Assembly: GCA_964418695.1 (NCBI GenBank)
Contig: CAYQMN010000002.1
Coordinates: forward strand, 1 to 64,000
DNA: 64,000 bases
DNA from: Prado023 sp964418695
Lineage (GTDB): Bacteria; Actinomycetota; Actinomycetes; S36-B12; CAIYMF01
Reading direction: 5' to 3'
The position numbers and the translations under genes were made by a program. The notes beneath the pieces are model-generated. The model was not told the DNA's origin. It made no database searches and saw nothing but the letters and a program-made list of their open reading frames with translations. Position 1 is the stretch's first letter. Each line of letters begins with the position of its first letter. Shown here in pieces: positions 61,855 to 64,000 of this stretch.

Positions 61855-62409
61855 ATGCCCCAGCACGTGGACGCTTTGTCGATGCCTGACCTGCCCGAGG
61901 GCGTGGTCCGCGCGGTGCTCACCACGCCGGACCCCGGCGCGGTGCTGGCCACGCCGTGCGCCCCGGTCGACCCGCGCGATCCGCAGATCGTGCAGCTGGC
62001 CGCGGACCTGATCGCGACCATGCGCGTCTCGCCGGGCTGTGTCGGGCTGGCCGCCAACCAGGTGGGGGTCGGCGCCCAGGTGTTCAGCCTGGACGTGTCC
62101 GAGCACCCGAAGACGCGCACCACGCACGGCATGTTCGTGCTGGTCAACCCCGAGATCGTGGCCGCCTCCCGGCAGGAGCGCGGGCGTGAGGGCTGCATGT
62201 CGGTGCCCGACTTCACCGGCGACGTGCGCCGGGCCACCCGGCTGACGGTCCGCGGGCTGCTGCCGGGGTCCGGCCAGGAGGTCACCCTGACCACTGACGC
62301 GTTCGAGGCGCGGGCCGTGCAGCACGAGGTGGATCACCTGGCCGGGCTGCTGTTCCTGGACCGGGTCGCCGGCGCGCACGCGATCCACCCGCGCGTCACC
62401 TACCTTTGA
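61855..62409 (+). CDS. def: Peptide deformylase
   Basis: A 184-residue metalloenzyme removing the formyl group from new proteins. The three motifs are present: GLAANQVGVG, EGCMSVPD (C114) and QHEVDHLAG (H157, E158, H161). ATG 61855 is used; ATG 61882 (MPDLPEG) is a shorter alternative. It lies ten bases after the ACT gene and ten before a tRNA. Confidence 0.95.
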   Translation: MPQHVDALSMPDLPEGVVRAVLTTPDPGAVLATPCAPVDPRDPQIVQLAADLIATMRVSPGCVGLAANQVGVGAQVFSLDVSEHPKTRTTHGMFVLVNPEIVAASRQERGREGCMSVPDFTGDVRRATRLTVRGLLPGSGQEVTLTTDAFEARAVQHEVDHLAGLLFLDRVAGAHAIHPRVTYL

Positions 62410-62419
62410 GGCCGATGCG

Positions 62420-62494
62420 GCCCTCGTAGCCCAACCGGGAGAGGCAGGCGGCTTAAAACCGTCGCAAGTGTGGGTTCGACTCCCACCGAGGGCA
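62420..62494 (+). tRNA. tRNA with TAA anticodon and short variable arm (nominal Leu)
   Basis: A 75-nt cloverleaf: acceptor GCCCTCG/CGAGGGC with seven perfect pairs, anticodon stem GGCGG/CCGTC with loop CTTAAAA (TAA, reads UUA), T-arm GTGGG-TTCGACT-CCCAC. The variable region is only six bases (GCAAGT), so the molecule is class I, unlike tRNA-Leu(TAG) at 8699-8780, which has the class II arm expected of Leu. CCA is not encoded. It may be a leucine tRNA of unusual form, a UUA decoder charged by another enzyme, or non-functional. Confidence 0.75.
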
Positions 62495-62608
62495 CCCGGT
62501 CGACCGGCCGCTCGGGATCGCGGATTGGTGCTCCTGTCGGGGCTTCGTGATTGACTGGCCGCAGCGGTGGCACAGTGGTCGCCGACGATCGCTCGGAGGA
62601 CGACCGAC

Positions 62609-63613
62609 GTGCAGAACAAGAACCCGATCTTCTCGCGGCTGGACGAGCAGACCAGCGGAGGCAGCGGATTCGCCTACGACGAGGGTGTCTCGGCCTACCG
62701 GAGCGCCGGCCAGGACTCGCGCGCCCCGCAGGCGGCCCCCCAGCCCCCGCCGTACCAGGCCCCTGGCCAGCAGCCTCCGGCGCCGCAGGGCGGGCCGATG
62801 CCGCCCCCGTACCAGGGCCCGGCCCAGCCCGGCTACCCCCAGCAGCCCGCGCCGCCCGCCCACCCGCAGACCGGCTTCCCGGCGCCGCCGTCGGGCCCGC
62901 CCACCGGGTCGGTGCACGAGCCGATCACCCGCCGCATGGGCCTGGACGACGTCATCGTCAAGACGGCCCTGTGCCTGATCGTCCTGGTGCCGTTCGCCGC
63001 CGTCGGCTGGGTGCTCACGCCGAGCCTGCCGTGGCTGTACCTGGTGGCCATGTTCGTCGGGCTCGGCCTGGGCATCGCCAATGCGGTGCGCCGCACGGTC
63101 AGCCCCGCGATGGTGCTGGCGTACGCCGCCGTCGAGGGCGTGTTCCTCGGCGGCATCAGCTGGGCCTACAGCGTGTGGGCGGACGCTGCCGGCTACCCGG
63201 GCAACCTGGTCGGCCAGGCGGTCATGGGCACGATGGTCGCCTTCGTCGTGATGCTGGCCCTCTACAAGAGCCGGCTCGTCAAGGTCGACGGCCGGTTCCA
63301 GCGCGTCATGATGGTCGCGATGGTCTCCTACCTGGTGATCGCGCTGATGTCCTTCGTCGCGGCGCTGTTCGGGATGAACGGCGGCTGGGGGTTCTACGGA
63401 GCCGGCCCGCTCGGGATCCTGCTGTGCGTGGTCGGCGTCGGTCTGGCGGCGTTCAGCCTGATGCTGGACTTCGAGTCGATCAGCCAGGGCGTGCGCATGG
63501 GCCTGCCGGAGCGCGAGTCGTGGCGGATGGCGTTCGGCCTGCTGGTCACACTGATCTGGCTGTACCTGGAGATCCTGCGCCTGCTGGCGATCATCGCCTC
63601 CAGCCGCGACTGA
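62609..63613 (+). CDS. Bax inhibitor-1 family (YccA-like) membrane protein
   Basis: A 334-residue protein: a disordered Pro/Gln/Gly-rich N-terminus of about 105 residues followed by seven membrane segments in the BI-1/YbhL pattern (start MGLDDVIVKTALCLIVLVP, then GLGLGIANAVRRTV, LAYAAVEGVFLGGISW, and the final segments ending in LYLEILRLLAIIASSRD). Such proteins are thought to leak calcium or to control FtsH. GTG 62609 has CGGAGG nine bases upstream. A strong terminator follows. Confidence 0.9.
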   Translation: MQNKNPIFSRLDEQTSGGSGFAYDEGVSAYRSAGQDSRAPQAAPQPPPYQAPGQQPPAPQGGPMPPPYQGPAQPGYPQQPAPPAHPQTGFPAPPSGPPTGSVHEPITRRMGLDDVIVKTALCLIVLVPFAAVGWVLTPSLPWLYLVAMFVGLGLGIANAVRRTVSPAMVLAYAAVEGVFLGGISWAYSVWADAAGYPGNLVGQAVMGTMVAFVVMLALYKSRLVKVDGRFQRVMMVAMVSYLVIALMSFVAALFGMNGGWGFYGAGPLGILLCVVGVGLAAFSLMLDFESISQGVRMGLPERESWRMAFGLLVTLIWLYLEILRLLAIIASSRD

Positions 63614-63628
63614 TCCCTCGGGCCTACG

Positions 63629-63666
63629 CGAGAGCCCCCCGCAGCGCCGGCTGCGGGGGGCTCTCG
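63629..63666. terminator. 17-bp perfect hairpin terminator
   Basis: CGAGAGCCCCCCGCAGC pairs with its complement across a GCCG loop. It ends the Bax1-I transcript and, since the DUF4287 gene is convergent, probably both. Confidence 0.85.
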
Positions 63667-63690
63667 GCGATCTGGGGGCCGGCGCCCGGG

Positions 63691-63921
63691 CTAGCGCAGG
63701 CGCGCCGCGGCCCGGACCTTGTCCAGCTCGTGGATGATCGCGGTGGCGTACCCGTGCGACAGGTCGTGGGCGTCCCGCAGCCAGTTGACGCGCTCCTCGA
63801 ATCTGACCAGCGACGGACCGGCCTCGACGACTGCGAACCACTCCTTGATCTGTCGGCCCGTGGCGTCTGCCACGCGATCCACCAGTTGCTGGTGGGTCTC
63901 CTCAGAGTGGTGAAGGGTCAT
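63691..63921 (-). CDS. DUF4287 domain-containing protein
   Basis: A 76-residue protein with HHSEETHQQLVDRVADATGR, then KEWFAVV and SHGYATAIIHE, the pattern of DUF4287. ATG 63921 is chosen because GGAGAGG lies just upstream; the longer frame from 63981 has no support. Function is unknown. It lies beside the strong terminator and ends near it. Confidence 0.85.
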   Translation of the reverse strand: MTLHHSEETHQQLVDRVADATGRQIKEWFAVVEAGPSLVRFEERVNWLRDAHDLSHGYATAIIHELDKVRAAARLR

Positions 63922-64000
63922 GGCCTCTCCTGTCTGCCGTCGGTACCCCACCGTAACGCTGTGCGCAAGGTCACGGCCCACCGGCCCGGCGTAGTGTCAC

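Overview
The window is GC-rich chromosomal DNA (above 70% by eye) from an actinobacterium. Three things point to this: actinobacterial families (WhiB, DUF3039, DUF2017, DUF3618, PAC2, GlpR/SepX, WS/DGAT, protein O-mannosyltransferase), frequent GTG starts with 1-8 nt gene overlaps, and blocks whose order I recall from Mycobacterium and Streptomyces. I cannot assign a genus.

Layout. 1-2.7 kb: end of GTP-dependent PEP carboxykinase, ornithine carbamoyltransferase, a WhiB3/WhiD-like regulator and a DUF3039 protein. 2.9-8.5 kb: a secreted GH18 protein, then the DUF2017-clpS-murI / MBL-rph-rdgB neighbourhood (order like Mtb Rv1331-Rv1341). 8.7-17 kb: tRNAs (Leu, Lys, His, Arg), Rrf2 and peroxiredoxin genes, a two-gene ThrE exporter, oligoribonuclease, alkylation repair (Ada-AlkA fusion plus Ogt), a FUSC-type membrane protein and a 38-residue Cys-rich protein. 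17-24.7 kb: a secreted nuclease/lamin-tail protein, a DrrAB-type ABC exporter, PAC2, MscL, a SAF-domain protein and an FmdB-type zinc ribbon preceded by a CIRCE-like operator. 24.8-27.6 kb: a gephyrin-like MoeA, a RimJ-type acetyltransferase and GlpR/SepX, a set linked to cell division in other actinobacteria.

27.7-31.6 kb is the only accessory stretch. Immediately after tRNA-Ala(CGC) come a serine-recombinase fragment and an IS110 transposase fragment. A tightly packed operon follows: a TIGR04255-type protein, a helix-turn-helix protein and an uncharacterised protein cut by one in-frame TGA, then a doubly frameshifted N-terminus of a type I methyltransferase subunit, joined to a frameshifted piece of a BsuBI/PstI-like restriction endonuclease. 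It reads as a decayed restriction/defence island; its first three genes are the best candidate here for an undescribed system.

31.8-46.2 kb: maltose acetyltransferase-like, WS/DGAT, then pmt, rsmI, metG, tatD, ksgA and ispE, with a metallophosphatase where rpfB might be expected nearby; a lipoprotein, manA, and an ABC-F gene split by a 1-nt frameshift. 46.3-63.9 kb: MarR and TetR regulators, tRNA-Gln, glmU, prs, rplY, pth, an inositol-phosphatase family gene, mfd, a SurA-like lipoprotein, mazG, eno, a DivIC/FtsB-like gene, DUF501, ppx, an ACT-domain protein, def, an unusual UAA-anticodon tRNA, a Bax1-I membrane protein and a DUF4287 protein. This is a translation, cell-wall precursor, nucleotide and repair block, largely collinear with Mtb Rv1014c-Rv1026.

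Several genes look leaderless, with a TANNNT -10 box 6-9 nt before the start (metG, pmt, DUF3039, the TIGR04255 gene). Family names are from memory of conserved motifs; no searches were run.
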